From NCBI RefSeq assembly GCF_000247695.1, contig NW_004624842.1:5199134-5263133 (forward strand): DNA of 64,000 bases, in the 5' to 3' direction. The position numbers and the translations under genes were made by a program. Numbering within the stretch: position 1 is the first letter of the stretch; each line of letters begins with the position of its first letter. The notes beneath the pieces are model-generated. The model saw nothing but the letters and a program-made list of their open reading frames with translations, was not told the origin of the DNA and did not search any database. The DNA is from Heterocephalus glaber. Lineage: Eukaryota > Chordata > Mammalia > Rodentia > Bathyergidae. Positions 1 to 13,783 of this stretch are shown here, in pieces.

Positions 1-450
1 ATCTGTTTTATGGATTCCATTTGTTTCCTATGTTGGGATTCCATCATGTTCCTCAGATCCTCTATTTTTTAATCTGTGTCCTCTCTAGATTTATTAATCA
101 TGTCTTGCACCATGAGCAAAAGCTTTGCTGTTATCTGAGTAATTATTTCTGATTTCATTTTTCCCAGATCCTCTTTTGTTGCCAGTTCAGAGAGTCCAGG
201 TGGTTATCAGATTGTTCCATCTCTTTTCCCTTTGGGGTTGCTGTAGGTGATCTGGAAGTCTGTTTTTGAGGCTTGTGTACGTGTCTTCTCATTTCCACAG
301 TGAGGGGGGGGTCCCCTTCTGGTGCATCTGTGGCTCAGCTTCTCTGCCCTTGGAGCGTGGAATGGTGGCACAGGAGCTTCCTTCTGGGTTCTGGGACCTG
401 CTCACCTTCTCTGCCCTAGGAGCATGGAACTACATCAATTCTTTACCTCA
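1..450 (-). mobile_element. L1 fragment (ORF1 region), antisense
   Basis: On the - strand the segment reads as Lys/Glu/Asn-rich, coiled-coil-like protein with several stops, typical of L1 ORF1 upstream sequence. It is cut by the window edge, so the rest lies outside. The L1 assignment is by composition and phrase resemblance. Confidence 0.55.
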
Positions 451-496
451 GTGAAATAAGTCCACAAACAACCTAAAGATCCATTAAAGCAGGAAT

Positions 497-700
497 GGGC
501 TGAGTGTGGTGCTGCTCATCTATAACATCAGAACTTGGGGAGGCTAAGGCAGTAGGATCTCAAGTTCAAGTACAGCCTCAGTAACTCAAGGATCTAGTGA
601 AACTTTATCTCAATAAAATAAAAGGCCCAGGATAGAGCTCAGTGTGATAGCCCTGGATTCAAGCTCTAGTACCACACACATACCCCAAAAAACAAAAAGG
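497..700 (+). repeat. B1-dID composite SINE
   Basis: A 7SL-derived B1 half (GGCTGAGTGTGGTGCTGC onward) is fused to an ID-type tRNA-like half (AGAGCTCAGTGTGATAGCCC) and an A-rich tail. Strongly diverged. Confidence 0.75.
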
Positions 701-1470
701 AAAGAATGAATTGCATATCCACATCTGCCCCATTGCTTACTTCTGGTACACATTTTTTAAGCAAAAGAAAGCTACAAATCAGATGAAGCAATGCATTTCG
801 GACATGTGGATAGACTGATGAAAATGGAGCATGTTTAGTTTTCTTTATGATATTTAACATCATAAAAATGGGGAGATTATTCTTCTCAGGACTAGCCAAT
901 TGGCAGATCTAGTAAAGGCACACTGGGCACATTCTTTTGATATGTAAACTAGCCAGTCCTGAGCCACACTTCCTCTAACTGGACGATACACACCAGGAAG
1001 GGTTCTTTCTTATTTTCCTGTCCCTGTAGGCTGTTAAATACATTAACCATCATTTTAGTTAAATGTATGAGTTTAATCTTTTTGTGTACAGCCAGAATAC
1101 AAGACTTTCAAGATGTCTACTCTTTGCTTCTATATTAAAAAACAAAAACAAATAAACAAAAGACCCAGAACAAAAATGCAGAGATGAAATTCGGCTCTTG
1201 TGGGGCTGAATGGGAAAAAGTAAGAGTCTGAGAACTGCAGTACTTATGTCCAAGTTCTATTATTACTTGCTAGTTGCTTTATGTTAGGTAGGTTAACTTT
1301 TCTGACCACCTGTTTCCTTATCTATAAAGTGATGATACTCACCTCTATGTAGTCGATTTTACTTGCAACCAAGATAATTGATATAAATGTACAAATCATC
1401 AAATACATATCATTAATCATTGAAATCTATACCAATAAGTATAGTCAAATACATTTTGAGAAGAAACATA
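701..1470. other. No gene seen; AT-rich intergenic DNA
   Basis: I see no coding, RNA or clear repeat signal beyond short A-rich tracts. Confidence 0.5.
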
Positions 1471-1800
1471 ACATGGTTGAAAAAAACACTTAGACTTGAA
1501 TTCCATCTTTATCATTCACTGTGTGATCTTCGAGCAATGACTTCACTGAGTTTTATTTTTCTCCTTTATAAAATTATTAACCTGACATGATGATTTTGAG
1601 GTTTGGGTTTTTTTTGTTTTGTTTTGTTTTTATGAGACAATGTCTTGCTTTGTAGTCCAGGCTGGCCTCGAACTTGCAGTGATCTTCCTGCCTCAGCCTC
1701 TCAAGTGCTAGGATTACAAGGGTGCACCACCACACCTGGCTTGCTTTGAGTATTAAATTAGATAGCACATGTAATGTATCTGCTATAGGGCCAAATACCT
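1471..1800 (+). repeat. MIR element split by an antisense B1
   Basis: MIR core features in order: a first part (attcactgtgtgatctt, then 'gagttttatttttctcc') at 1483-1600 and the continuation (ttaaattagatagcacatgt) after 1745. A B1 sits between. The first part is the source-like match to 3785-3915. Confidence 0.7.
1601..1741 (-). repeat. B1 SINE
   Basis: T-rich head followed by the antisense B1 body (gaggctggcctcgaac-like, gcctcagcctctcaagtgct, ggattaca). Confidence 0.85.
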
Positions 1801-2344
1801 AACTGATACTCAACAGAATTTAATTCTTCCTTGTAACTCCCTTAATTTCAGACTGGCTTTCTCATAGTGAGGTGAAAATCTTGAGCCTATATTTCCTCAG
1901 TTAATGCTAAGGCTAAACCACATTGATAATTAGCATCTTAGATCACCAACAGTCCTCATAAAGGCTGTTTATTTGCTGCTTTTCTGGAACCAAATTATAA
2001 GATGAACATCCCAAGTTGAAAGGGTTCAGCATATAAGTCTTTTGAAGTAGTAACAAGCTGTTGCTGAGGCATCTTCAGGAATGTTCTGTTATGAAAGAAG
2101 ACGCGAAACATGTAATAAATATGAAGAGACAAGGGACAACTGGAAAAACTACTAATCAAAAGATTGTCTTAAGAGTTGGTTATGCTTGTTTGTTTGTTTT
2201 TATTCATCACCATACAAACCCAGAGCCAGTTAGTTGGTTTTATTATGCGGGTTAAAGATGGAGGAACAGAAGCTCTGTGTAAAGAAACAACTTACTTAGC
2301 ATACATCAGTCATCAGGGGACAACCAATGACTCCAACCTTAGTC

Positions 2345-3230
2345 TTTTGACATCCCATCCAGTACCATTTTATTGAAAAAAATTGAGGTAATATACAGAT
2401 ATATCATCATAACCAGTTTTAAGTGCACAGTTCAAGTAAGTACATTCACATCGTTATGTAATCAATTTCCAGAACTCTTTTCAACTTGCAAAATTGAAAT
2501 TCTATGTCCTTTAAACAACAATGCTCCTTCACAACCCCCGTCAGCCCCTGGAAACCACCACTGTAGTTCCTGTTCTTTTTTTTTGGTACCGGGGATCAAA
2601 CTCAGGACCTTGTGCTTGCTAGGCAGGTGATGGAACCACTGAGCTAAATCCCCGGCCCTAGTTCCTGTTCTTATGAATTTAACTACTTTTAAGTTTCTCA
2701 TTCAAATGGGATAATACAGTATTTGTCTTTTTGTGCCTGTATTTCACTTAGTATAAAGTCTTCAAGGTTTATCTACATTGCAGCGTATGTCATAATTTCC
2801 TTCCTTTTTAAGGCTGATTGATATTTCATTATATAAATATACCACATTTTGCTTATCTATTTATCTGGTGAAGAACAGACACTTCTTGGCTATTGGAAAT
2901 GATGTTGCTATGAACTTGGGTATAGAAATAACTGTTTAAGACCCTGCTTTCAGTTCTTTGGATATATACCCCAAAATAGGATTGAGGGGGTCATATAATA
3001 TTTGTATTTAAAAATTTTAAAGGAGCTGCCATATAGTTTCCCACAGTTACTAAACCATCTTATGTTCCTGTCAACAATACACAAGTGTCCTAATTTTTCC
3101 ACATCTTTGCTAACACTTGTCATTTTCTAGTGTGCAGGTCTTTTGTTTTTTGTTGTCATTTTTATAGTAGCCATTCTAATGAGCATAAGGTCATTGTGGT
3201 TTTCTCAAGAGTTTTGAATTCTTAGGTCGA
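2345..3230 (-). mobile_element. Old L1 3' half, antisense
   Basis: Classical antisense L1 ORF2 phrases in order: 'agcccctggaaaccacca', 'tttcacttagtataaagt', 'ccacattttgcttatc' and 'ggatatataccccaaaat'. The element is ancient (L1M-like) and is interrupted by an ID SINE at 2576-2657. Confidence 0.8.
2576..2657 (-). repeat. ID SINE
   Basis: Antisense ID (ggtaccggggatcaaactc to gctaaatccccggccc). The flanking TAGTTCCTGTTCTT on both sides is a perfect target duplication inside the old L1. Confidence 0.9.
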
Positions 3231-3302
3231 AATGCCTAGATCAGTGGTGGTGAACCTATGGCACGTGTGCTGCAGCAGGCTGTTTGTATCACTGAAAGAT
3301 CT

Positions 3303-5666
<2,364 letters not shown>

Positions 5667-5681
5667 AAAAGGTTTGCCATC
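5667..5681 (+). repeat. Right target-site duplication of the C1orf50 retrocopy
   Basis: Identical 15-bp partner of 3303-3317, directly after the A-rich tail. Confidence 0.9.
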
Positions 5682-5699
5682 ACTGGCCTAGAAACTAAA

Positions 5700-7660
5700 T
5701 AACCCTGAGTGAGTAATATCAACAACAATTTATAGTACTACAATCCTATTAGATTTAAGAAACTGTGGGAAGTACAGTTTTAACCATGTTCTCCACTCTC
5801 AATTTATAATCTAGCTAGAAAGAAAGAACAAATATTTAAAAATAATAATGCAAAATAACACAGTCCAAATGCTTATCCAATACTAGTGATAAGTATTACA
5901 AGATAATAAGAGAAGGGTAAATTTATATGTAGTAGACTAGGCTGATCAGAAAAGGCTATAAAGAGGAATTGGCACCTAAAAATACCTTAAATGAGAGGAC
6001 TTAAATTATCCAAAAGGACAGAGAGAGAAGTTTGGCTTTTATTTTACTTATTAAGTAATGCATCCTTTCAACAAATATTTACTGAGCTCCTAATAAGTAC
6101 TAGGCACTGTGTAGGGTATTGAGGTTTTAAGATCGTTCAAGAGCAAGGGAGAAAAATGGGCAATGAGTAGTGACAATCCAAGGTGCTGAGTGTGTATGAG
6201 GTACACTGAAACATTCCTTTGAAGGCCTGCTGATCTGTCAAGAAGGATGTTATCATCTCCTTTTATTTATTTATTTTTTAATTTTTTTTTAAGAGTAGGA
6301 AAATTTATTGAGAGAAAGACATCTCCTGAGAGACAGGAGGGGACCCAGACAATGTGTTGGCACAAACTCCACTCTATAGAGGAAGCATTATAGACCAAAA
6401 TCTCCAGGTGGGTAAAAAAAATCACCAGGTGGGTACAATGTGGGACAAAACTGTGATCAACCAATAAGATTACAAGTATAGCCACTCAGGTAATATTGAT
6501 CCAGTTGGGAAGCAGGTATATATGGAAAAGAGCAAGGACTTTTTTTTGGAAGACATGAATCATGAGGTCCTGGTCACCTACCTGGGTGACTGATGCTTAC
6601 CTAGACTTTATTGGACCAGGTAATAGTGATTATGGTATATTGTTTATCCCTAGGGGTGGTGTCTTACCTCCTTTCATAATGAATCATAAAGAATTTATGT
6701 AAAACACATTTCTACTCTGACTGTGTTCACACTCAATTATTCCAAAAAGGATACAGCTGGGAAGTTTCTTATTCTCCCTTGGGAAGGAGGTTATTTTCAA
6801 TAAACTAAGATTGTTGGCAAGTTAGTTATTAGTACTCATATCTATCACCTCATATGGGTATTTGTACTCACAAACATGTGCTAGGCATTGGAGAAGCAAA
6901 GAAAGATGAGTAAAACACATATTCTCTACTCCAGGACCTCAAAGATAGTTACACTATGATACAGTAGGAGCTGTGGCAGAGTAATAGAAAACAAATAGCC
7001 TTTTCCCTCCTAAGAAAGCACAAGCTTCTTTAAAAAAAAAAGTAACATCTAGCTGAATCTTAAAAGATGACAGGAATTTATCAGGTGGAAAAAGAAGGGG
7101 AAGACATGCCAGTCAGGAGAATAGCATGAAAAAAATTAAAGACCACAGCATGTTCATGAAATGTTAAGTGATTTAGGGTGGTTGGAACTTAGTGTATGTG
7201 ACAGGGAAGGAATGGTAAAAAAGAAAGGCAGCAAAATGGTGATGGGAACTTCAAAGAAAGACTGTGGATAGCTTTTAGTATTAAAATAACAGAGAAGTGA
7301 CTGATTTTTAGGCAGGGGAGCAGCACGATTAGATTTTTGTTTTTAGGAAACCCTATCCATTAGATGGAAGATGAACTGGAATTTCAGAGAACCAGGAAGA
7401 TGTCAGAGGAGGTAAGCTAGCTTATCAAATAATCTCAGAGCACCTCTGAAGGAATACCTGAATTTAGGATCTCAAATTTGGCCTCCAAAATTGGAAATCT
7501 GATTTTTATAATGCATCTATCATGAAACAGATAACTTGAAGATTGACTCACAATAACAAAATTCATAAAATATTGTGGTATAAAGTATAATTCTAATTTA
7601 CTAATACACATTCACCAAACACTTAAAGGAGCTAGGGATATAACTAATTAACAATTTTTC
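5700..7660. other. No gene seen; unique and unidentified repeat sequence
   Basis: 6055-6125 carries an L2/MIR-type remnant (caacaaatatttactgag). 6262-6700 begins with a T-rich head and an antisense AATAAA at about 6304, suggesting an antisense retro-element or LTR I cannot name. The rest shows no signal. Confidence 0.4.
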
Positions 7661-7671
7661 TGTTCCCAGAG

Positions 7672-8085
7672 TTACACTGAAATGTGAAATGTATTTTTCC
7701 AATGACTAAAATATTTGTGTTTGCTGTCTAAAGCATTTTCTTCCCAATGTAAAGGTGCCAGTGAGTATAAGTGGGTAATCAAGTATTGTTTGGTGATCAA
7801 AAAAAAAGGGTGGGTGGATGATATATTAATGTCTATTTCACTCAGGCCACAGGTAAAGCCAAAGAAATTAACTATGCTTTCTGCGTGTGCCTCTCTAATA
7901 ACTAGCTTAACAGTGTTTTTTGGATTCGTGATTTCTCTATCTTGAAAATTGCTTGATGTAAAAATATGGCCAAATCCTAGCAGATTCTTCCCTTTCTGGG
8001 TTCGAGGTTGTACCATTTCAATTCCAACAGTCACTTTCAGACACTTTGTAATACAACTGGCTTTAACTATGTCAGCTTCAGCCAT
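7672..8085 (-). other. Unrecognised 137-codon open reading frame
   Basis: An uninterrupted frame from ATG (8085) to TGA, starting MAEADIVKASCITKCLKVTV. I do not recognise it and see no flanking target duplication, A tail, CpG island or splice context. The N-terminal 60 residues have protein-like composition, while the C-terminal third looks like translated non-coding AT-rich DNA. It could be a decayed retrocopy, an exon fragment or chance. It lies in the gene-poor left flank. Confidence 0.15.
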
Positions 8086-8164
8086 GTTTTACTATGTATG
8101 ATTAAATAAAGGCCCCAATTTCATACAAGCAATTATGTTATAGTTTTAGACTATTATATTTTCA

Positions 8165-8300
8165 TCTATTAATTCAACAAATATTAACCAAATATTTGTT
8201 AAGTGCCTGTGATGGGCCACATACTGTGATAGAAGCTGGAAATATCTGAGTGAACAAGACAAATTTTTGTACCTATCCTCAAGGAATTTACATACATTCT
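8165..8300 (+). repeat. L2/MIR-type ancient repeat remnant
   Basis: Contains attcaacaaatattaacc and aagtgcctgtgatgggcc, a pattern shared with the 6055 and 53755 remnants. Confidence 0.5.
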
Positions 8301-8487
8301 GGTGATAAGGTTGAAGTTAAGAAAATTACAACTAAACAATTGATCATTAATTAAATTGTGCAAAGTACTGTGAAAGGACAAGAGAAAAGTGTTGAGTGAG
8401 AAAGAGATGAGATGACAATTACCTGGGCTACAGTAGTGGTCAGAAGATAGAGTAGTTCATATTTAAAATTTATTAATACTTAATAAT

Positions 8488-8590
8488 TGGGGCTGGGGAT
8501 TTAGCTCAGTGGTTCTGTCGCCTGCCTTGTAAGTACAAGGTCCCGAGTTCAATCCCTCGTACCAAAAAAACCCCCCAAAAAACAAAAAAA
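8488..8590 (+). repeat. ID SINE
   Basis: GGGGCTGGGGATTTAGCTCA onward to an A-rich tail. The target duplication ACTTAATAAT lies on both sides. Confidence 0.92.
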
Positions 8591-8984
8591 ACTTAATAAT
8601 GAATTGGATGAAGAAGATAAGGGAAAGGAAGGAGTTGAGGGTAACTCCTGGGTTTCTGATGTAAGCAACTGGGTAGGGAGCAGTATCCTTAACTGAGATG
8701 AGGAAGACTTACTGTGGGAAATACCAAGAACTCTGTTTTAGACACAATAACTTTCAAATCTCTGTAAGACAAGAAAACGTGAGAAGTTAGTATTTGGATA
8801 CGTGAGGCTAAAAGTCAGAGGAGAGGTTGGATTGGAAATAGGGATCCGGGAATCACTGAAATAAGGGTGATATTAGAGACAACAAGGTCAACTTGCTTAG
8901 AATTTGTGATTGCAAAATCTCCTCAGTGACACATTGAAAGATAACCTCTTAAATCACTTATACATATGACTTATTTTAATAATT

Positions 8985-8997
8985 AAGAATTCATTTC
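8985..8997 (+). repeat. Left target duplication of the FAM169A retrocopy
   Basis: AAGAATTCATTTC; it pairs with 9935-9947 with one mismatch. Confidence 0.8.
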
Positions 8998-9934
8998 GCC
9001 TTCTACCATGTCCTTCTGCCTTGGAGACAGCTAACTATGAGCTGAAACCTCTACAAACTGTTGAAAAGGGATTGCCAAGCAGTGTTGAGGCCACTGGAGA
9101 TTTGGATAGTTGTAGCAGTCTGTTGAATTATTTCATTTTTGCACACTAAACATTTCAGCTTTCAGAATGGAGAGGATGGCATTCCCTGTGGATTTGCTGG
9201 ATAATTGCAGTCATGAGGAACTGGAAAATTCTGCTGAAGACTACATGTCAGATTTAAGATGTGGGGATCCTGAAAACCCAGAGTGTTCTTCTTCCCAATA
9301 CTATGATTCCTATTAGTCTGTCAAATGTAGGCTTTGTACCTCTTTATGGTGGCGATCAGACCCGGAAAATTCTTGCTCTTTTTGCTCCTGAGGATTCACT
9401 CACAGCTGTGGCTCTTTACCTTGCTGATCAGTGGTGGGCTATTGATGATATTGTGAAAACATCTGTTCCAGCTAGAGAGGGACTTAAGCAGTCTCATTTA
9501 GGTAAACTGGGAATAACATAAGCATGTACCTGGAAGAGTGCCTATAAGGATTAAGTGAATTAATTTCTACAAAGAAGTAGAGGGCCTGGCAATCATCAGC
9601 AGTCAAAAATGGGATTACACTGGGGACTCCTACTTAACAGCTCTAGAAATGTAAATTCAGAACTGCATTCACACATGATTTGCTGCAGATAGAACCCAAC
9701 TGTTCAAAATCCCTGCTAACTCTAGTTCATTAAGTTCCACTAGAAATGGTGAATGTTTGATGTGTAACTTTAAGATTTCTGCTAATTATTGCAAATTAAA
9801 CACAAGAATTGTGAGGCTGAGTCAGGCAGAAAACTCCATTTGTAAAAAAAGAAAAATTGAGCCAAATATATATGTATATCACAAAGTAGTTATTGATCTT
9901 ACTCATCATTAAATTTGTGAAAAGTTAAAAAAAA
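8998..9934 (+). pseudogene. FAM169A: Processed retrocopy of a truncated FAM169A transcript
   Basis: From ATG 9176 the frame reads MAFPVDLLDNCSHEELENSA and EDYMSDLRCGDPENPEC, matching the N-terminus of FAM169A (soluble lamin-associated protein of 75 kDa). One frameshift near 9285 leads to NTMIPISLSNVGFVPLYGGD and on to WWAIDDIVKTSVPAREGLKQ. At 9492 the cDNA match stops and a sense MIR follows, with ATTAAA at 9908 and an A tail. The flanks AAGAATTCATTTC (8985-8997) and AAGAATTCACTTC (9935-9947) are a 12/13 target duplication, so the whole unit was reverse-transcribed. It represents only the 5' part of FAM169A joined to an alternative 3' end, and it is not functional. Confidence 0.82.
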
Positions 9935-9947
9935 AAGAATTCACTTC
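9935..9947 (+). repeat. Right target duplication of the FAM169A retrocopy
   Basis: AAGAATTCACTTC, directly after a ten-base A tail. Confidence 0.8.
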
Positions 9948-11262
9948 TACTAGTTTATGTCTCAAAGGATGACCTTCTTTGAGGGCTGCCTTGCTATACC
10001 TTTTGTCTACTGCATCAACCCAAAGGTAAATGTAATTTGATTTACTAAAAGCTTTTTATACTCTGGTTTCCCTTCAGATTGCATAAATCTTTTGCCTTTT
10101 ACTAATGCTTTTAATTAATATTTTAGTGACTTTCCTCTTTGCTCATTACAATTAACTCTACAGGCTTCATGAAATGAAGTACTTATAGGGCTGAACAGGT
10201 ATGGATTTCTGTGTGGATTAAAATCTCTACTTTATGTTTTCTGAAGTTAAACATTATTATGAAGATGTATGACCTTGTTTATAAAATATAGAGTATTGGA
10301 GAATCATAAGATCTTGGTTCTACTTCAAGTACTGTCACTACTTGACTTTAAAATCACAGTCTCTATAGGTCTATCTTAAGTAAAGAGGCTTTGAAATATT
10401 AGCCAACAAAAATATTTAATTTTGTATACAACTAAGGGATTATCATCATTAATTTACTGAAGATCTGAGTTGGTGCTAAGCATAAAGAATGATCCAGAGT
10501 AAAGATTCCAGTAGTTTGTTTCCAGATTTCTCACTATTTTTTGTGGACTCCATAATTTGCCTTCTGTATAGGAAAATCACAGGGATTTTCTTTACAGGTA
10601 TGAGCAGAAAATTAATATATGTTTTATATTTTATATGCTCTGTAGAGGTTACTAGATGAGAGAAGTTATGAAAATACAAGTGATTATTTTTTTAAAAACC
10701 TAGAGAAGTTTAGCTGTCATTGCTTTGTGAATTTGGCCACCAGGGAACTTTGGCTTTTCTTGGAAAATAATATGTTAGCTTGGAAGAAGTGTGAAATCTC
10801 TGTAGGATGAGTTCTTTCAACTAGCCAGTTCACGGAGGTTATAGCTGGTACCATGGTGTAAAGAAAAAGAAATCTTTTCACAACAGTGACCAAGACAATT
10901 TGCTAAGCATACCAGCATTCCCCAAACAGGAAGTGGAGGTACAGTAAGGCATCCTTAAGACTTCCTTTGTGTGTTTTGGTCAGTATGAACTAACTCTGCT
11001 AGTGTGAACTAAGCAATATAAGGATGATTTACTGTGAGCTCCTTTTTTCCATCTCTATCACTCCTCTTTTCCCCACATTTTTTCTACTTTATTTTCTTTC
11101 TCTTAATCTTCATTTTCCCAGTTGAACATGATTTTCAAAAACTTAGTCTACACCTTCTTTCTCTTTTCCTCAAGGCCTCCCCTTCTCCAAGTGACTTGGG
11201 GACTATTGTGTCCCAAATGTTTGTTACATCTCAAAGACCCAGGAAAAGATAAATGATATATA
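9948..11262. other. No gene seen; AT-rich intergenic DNA
   Basis: I see no supported feature. A pyrimidine-rich patch lies at 11040-11190. Confidence 0.4.
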
Positions 11263-11266
11263 CTAG

Positions 11267-11481
11267 TGGTTCTCAACATGGGGTGATTCTGTCCCTTAAG
11301 GGGATATTCAGCAATGTCTGGAGACATTTTTAGTTGGTATGACTAGGGGGAGAGTGCTACTGTCATCTATGACTAGAGGTCAGGGGTGCTGTTAAATATC
11401 TTACAATGCATAGCACATCACCCCACAACACAGAATTGTCTGGCCCAATATGTCAATATTGCTGTTGTTGAGAAACCCTGG
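11267..11481 (+). mobile_element. MER5A-like hAT-Charlie element
   Basis: Starts CTAGTGGTTCTCAACATGGG, contains AATGTCTGGAGACATTTTTA, and ends GTTGTTGAGAAACCCTGGTA, so the terminal inverted repeats are visible. An old non-autonomous DNA transposon common to placental mammals. Confidence 0.85.
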
Positions 11482-12054
11482 TATTGCACAAATATCAGTA
11501 GCTGAAGATGACTGAGATTTGGAGGCAACAATTTAGGGTGCTTAGTAGTTCAGATTTTCAAGGTGGTAAAAGGGTAGCCATCAGCATCAGATTGTCTGGT
11601 CTTGCATTTCTAGTTCCAGCAGTTTCCTCATCTGGAAAAAGGGACTAATAAAGTATCCATCTTGGCAAACCATAAGCTCCTTGGAGCAAAGAACTGCAAT
11701 GCTCAAATTAGAATTTAGTAGGGAGTACTAAGTATTTGTGGGTTATCTCATACAGTTCTTTTGAAACCCAAAGCAGAAAACATATATTAAGTAATGTGAA
11801 GCATAAAAAGGAGAAAAGCAGTCCCTGATAGCTAGGCTGGCACTATCACCCAGGATATGCTGACCAGCTGAACTAAACAACTTCACAGAACACCAACATC
11901 AGGTAAGGGTGTTCTATGACCACAATGGATCAAAACAAAAAGAAACCACTTGGCAAAACAAAAAGGAACATTGTCCCAAACACAAACAAAAGACTAAATC
12001 TCTCTCTCTTGCCTCCCACGAGGGACTACTTCTTTTTCACCAGTTGAAGCTGTA

Positions 12055-12281
12055 GGCCAAGTATGGTGACACACAACTATAATCCCAGGACTCTGGGAGG
12101 CTGAGGCAGGAGGAGCAAAAGTTTGAACTCATTTTGGGCAATTTAGCAATTTACCCAGACTGTTTCAAAATTTTAAAAAAGGCTGGGGATGTAGCTCGAT
12201 GTCAAGGTTTTGGTGTAGCTCAGTGTCAAGGCTTTGGGTTCAATCCCCAGAATTAAGAAAAAAAGAAAAGAAAAGAAAAAA
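12055..12281 (+). repeat. B1-dID SINE with an internal partial duplication of the ID half
   Basis: The B1 half is followed by 'ggctggggatgtagctcgat'. The phrase GTAGCTCRRTGTCAAGG then occurs twice about 30 bp apart before 'ttcaatccccag' and an A/G-rich tail. Confidence 0.8.
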
Positions 12282-12529
12282 GCTATAGCCTTATTTGGTT
12301 CTCCTTTTGAATGTAAGAATCATTAAAATATCCATTCATAGAATTACTCCCACCTCCTGAGAGCATCTAGAGAGAAGCCCTGCTTCCTTGAACCCCAAAT
12401 TACCTATGAAGCCCAAACTTAAATTCTTTCTAACACACTTCCTGAGATGTCCTGCTTTTCCCTTTGGTGGGCCTTTCTCCCTACAAGGAGAGATAATAAG
12501 TCCAATTTGTCCAGTTACAGGGGTATTTT

Positions 12530-13072
12530 TTTTTAAGTAGGAGAGAATGCTAGGGATTGAACTCAGGGACTCCAGTATGTTACGTAAGTGCTCTACCACT
12601 GAGCGATATCTCCTACAAGAGGGTTTTGGGGGTTTTTTTGGCGGTACTGGGACTTGAACTCAGAGCCTGTGCACTGACCTACATCCCCAGACCTTTTTAT
12701 TTTTGAGACTGGATCTCACAAAGTCGGTAAATTGCCCAGGCTGGGCTCGAATTTTGGATCCTCTTGCCTCAGCCTTCCACAGCGCTGGGATTACAGGCCT
12801 GTATTAGCCAGTCTACTTTAGCTAACAGAGGTATTCTTCCTTCTATCTGAAGGGCAATGGTAATAGAACTCTTTATATGGCAGCTACTACACCCTAAGGG
12901 GAATTGCATGATCTCTCCTTCCCTCCCAGTACTCAGGGCCGCTCTATTGATTTGTACTCCTTTTTATTTTGAGACAAGGTCACCCTAAATTACCCAGCCT
13001 GGCCTCGAACCTTCCCACCTCAGCCTCCCAAATAGCTGGGTTTGGGGTATGCCCCACCACGCTCAGCATCTT
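12530..13072 (-). repeat. Cluster of antisense ID- and B1-type SINEs
   Basis: An ID-like element is at 12530-12616 and an ID half plus B1 at 12626-12802. A truncated B1 is at 12962-13072. All are antisense to EIF2S2 and lie directly upstream of its promoter. Confidence 0.75.
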
Positions 13073-13491
13073 GCCAGGCAGTTTCTCTTCAGGTGACGAC
13101 TTTTTTCCTCAGTCTTTCCTTGGAGAGACAGGGAGAAAATTTTTTGGTTTCCGACTTTCCAAATAGAAAACCAACTCGTTGAATTCTAAGGAAGTAAAAT
13201 CCCTTTAGTGAGGTGTACTTCTTCGGCTCCTATCTAAATTCCTCAAATACAACACCCCAGGGCCATGTGGGAAACCCTCCTCACTTGTTCATATTACAGT
13301 CTTACCCACTACCCTGAGCCCGGAGTTGGAAGTGAATAACCTCAAATTCATTCTACCAACAGCCTAAAATAGCGCTTCACAAGCAATAGAGAATCTCACA
13401 AAGGCTGTGAAGCATGGTAAGACCACAAAAAAAGTCACAGACCGACAGACTTTTGGTCGCTCCAGCGAAGGCGCCCGCCTCTTCCAGGCGA

Positions 13492-13516
13492 ACTACAAGT
13501 TCCATCATGCCTGGCG
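13492..13516 (+). promoter_or_regulatory. ZNF143/STAF (SBS-type) binding site
   Basis: The site reads ACTACA, two bases, TTCCATC, ATGC, three bases, GCG. This follows the long ZNF143 promoter motif (ACTACAnnTCCCAnnATGCnnnGCG) with one substitution in the CCC core. It sits 100-200 bp upstream of the likely start, the usual place for this motif. Confidence 0.65.
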
Positions 13517-13595
13517 TAGCGGCATCACTTGGTAACTCGCGCCGTCCAAAGCAAGCAAATTTGGCTCTTGCGCGCGCCTGCGCCTCGGCGAATTC

Positions 13596-13608
13596 TGCGC
13601 AGGCGCAC
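13596..13608 (+). promoter_or_regulatory. NRF1 binding site
   Basis: TGCGCAGGCGCAC matches the palindromic NRF1 consensus (YGCGCAYGCGCR) with one mismatch. A second GC-palindromic patch lies just upstream at 13570-13583. NRF1 and ZNF143 together are common in housekeeping translation genes. Confidence 0.6.
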
Positions 13609-13768
13609 TTCCAAAGTTTGCGAGGAGGGCGGGGTGTCTTCCCCTTTCGCTGATGCAAGAACCTAGTGCGGTTCTTGGAAGTGTATCGGCAAGAGCAGCG
13701 GTGACGCCGGGGCCTGGGGCTGACCTGTCTCACTTCCCATCCTTGCTGAGCCCACTCGAGCTGCAGCC

Positions 13769-13783
13769 ATGTCCGGGGACGAG
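13769..13783 (+). CDS. EIF2S2: EIF2S2 coding exon 1 (MSGDE)
   Basis: Five codons (residues 1-5) follow a CpG-island 5'UTR. The donor is gtaaggg at 13784. Ser2 is retained; it is a known casein kinase 2 site in this family. The exon ends in phase 0. Confidence 0.95.

Noticed and set aside
8488..8590. tRNA gene calls at the ID-type sequences (this and about 18 similar sites)
   Set aside because: They keep A- and B-box-like words but lack a closing acceptor stem, carry A tails and have target duplications, so they are SINEs.
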